In this document: positions 62,973-64,000 of the stretch, piece by piece | How positions within the stretch are numbered: the first letter of the stretch is position 1 | Layout of the letters: each line of letters opens with the position of its first letter | NCBI RefSeq assembly: GCF_901933205.1 | Contig: NC_044582.1 | Location: 15,109,820-15,173,819 of the forward strand | Length of the DNA: 64,000 nucleotides | Direction: 5' to 3' | From: Camarhynchus parvulus | Taxonomy: Eukaryota; Chordata; Aves; Passeriformes; Thraupidae | Made by a program: the position numbers and the translations under genes | The notes under the pieces: generated by a model | What the model saw: only the letters and a program-made list of their open reading frames with translations | Database searches by the model: none | What the model was told of the DNA's origin: nothing

Positions 62973-64000
62973 AACATGAAGAGGTGAATTTGAGAAGGAA
63001 GATATCCTTTTTAATAGACCTGGATATAGCACAGAAGCCTGGGCACAGAGCAAGCCTTTGTATTCATGGTCTGCTTAACAAGCCTATTGTTTGGCATTAA
63101 AATTGAAATCTGTGAAATGGTTAAGTGCATGTTTAATCATAATGGATTGTGGACCCACTCATGTATGCCATTTTAACACTTTTTCAGCTTTCTGAAGTAC
63201 ATTTTCCCTTAAGTTTTAAGGTAATAATGCAGTGAATTGTGCTGATTTCACCCTGATCTCGCATACTTTTAACTTTGCAGGCTGGATCAGCAAATTTTAA
63301 ATCAAAGCATTTCCTGTGGCTTCTTAGATTAAAGCAAGAAAAATACAGCTCAGCTGTTTATATACAAACATGCAACAGTTATAATGAAAGAATTACCCAC
63401 AATGCCAGTGTAACTATAGTAACCAGCATTCACAAAGATCTACATTAAGGGTGGTTAAAGCCAAATACATATTTGTTTCACACAGACAATATTATTCTTG
63501 TAATGGAACACAACAGCACGAAAAAAGGACCTACAGATGCAAACATTAGCTGGGTGTGGAGTCTCCTACAAAATAAACTCTGCCTTTGCTAGTGGCATGT
63601 GTGCTCCCAGGCTGCTCCAAGCTGTCAGAAGACAGGGGCATTCAAAGTGCTATTTTAGCACAAAGTTACCTGAAAACCCAGTTCCCTAAACCCTCATCCC
63701 CAGCAGTGTCCACTGGCAGATATGTTGAGGGACAGGCACTCTCTAGCCTGTAGCAGCTCCTGCACCCTCATACTGCTGTAAATATCAAAAATAAGGTATT
63801 TTGATTGTGGCAGAGCTGACTCTAAGTGATGGAAAGAGAATAGCACTAAACAAACAGAAGGCAGATAGTGAAAATAAAAGTAACGAGTGGATGTACACTG
63901 TAATCAAAGGCCCTTTTTAGTTTTGATACACTTTATGAACACTGCTCTGTTCAACAGAGGTTGGTTGGGTTGTTTGGTTTTTTTTCAAGTCTATGGCTGA
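62973..64000. other. Unique AT-rich non-coding sequence
   Basis: No gene or mobile element recognised. The window ends near a short GGTTGGGTTGTTTGG and T8 simple stretch (63961-63987). Confidence 0.4.

Noticed and set aside
1..64000. CRISPR arrays, tRNA/rRNA genes, operons, complete endogenous retroviruses
   Set aside because: No regularly spaced repeats, no cloverleaf or rRNA signatures, no paired LTRs and no gag/pol frames were seen. The DNA is vertebrate nuclear in character.

Overview
The window reads as vertebrate, most likely avian, nuclear DNA. It is AT-rich and CpG-poor and holds few interspersed repeats. Those I can recognise are mostly CR1 LINE 3' ends with the bird-type 3' terminus. 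A songbird is plausible but is not proven by this sequence.

I found no protein-coding gene, no exon that I can assign to a known protein, and no tRNA, rRNA or small-RNA gene. The open frames present are short (the longest is 274 codons). They overlap one another on both strands, cluster where GC is locally higher, and show no recognisable domain. The window is best described as intergenic or deep intronic. An intron of a large gene, or a non-coding RNA locus, cannot be excluded.

Layout. 1-10 kb: a CR1 3' end (511-650, minus), a GC-rich unique block (651-1510), a homeodomain/POU-site-rich segment (2320-2770) containing a perfect TEAD-like inverted repeat (2641-2664), and a ~40-bp non-CR1 sequence present twice (4895 and 7403). 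10-27 kb: CR1 3' ends at 10398 (plus), 21963 (plus) and 26533 (minus), a probable ancient CR1/L3-like remnant near 17.7 kb, a small minisatellite at 23.9 kb and a composite TGIF/MEIS plus PBX/HOX-like site at 24.6 kb. 27-40 kb: a long (AT)n tract followed by AT-only sequence, a CR1 tail (30270), short local duplications and a G-quadruplex motif (37606). 40-64 kb: three enhancer-like segments (42.87, 46.64 and 50.48 kb). The last two share an unusual two-part motif. A compact CpG-dense patch at 51.46-51.55 kb is the best promoter-like candidate, and a short CR1 reverse-transcriptase piece lies at 62.85 kb.

No operon-like or new gene system was found. The points most worth checking are regulatory: the paired motifs at 46.7/50.5 kb, the duplicated 40-mer at 4.9/7.4 kb, the palindromes at 2.6 and 24.6 kb, and the isolated CpG patch at 51.5 kb. 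All functional statements about these are inference, because conservation and expression cannot be measured from one sequence.
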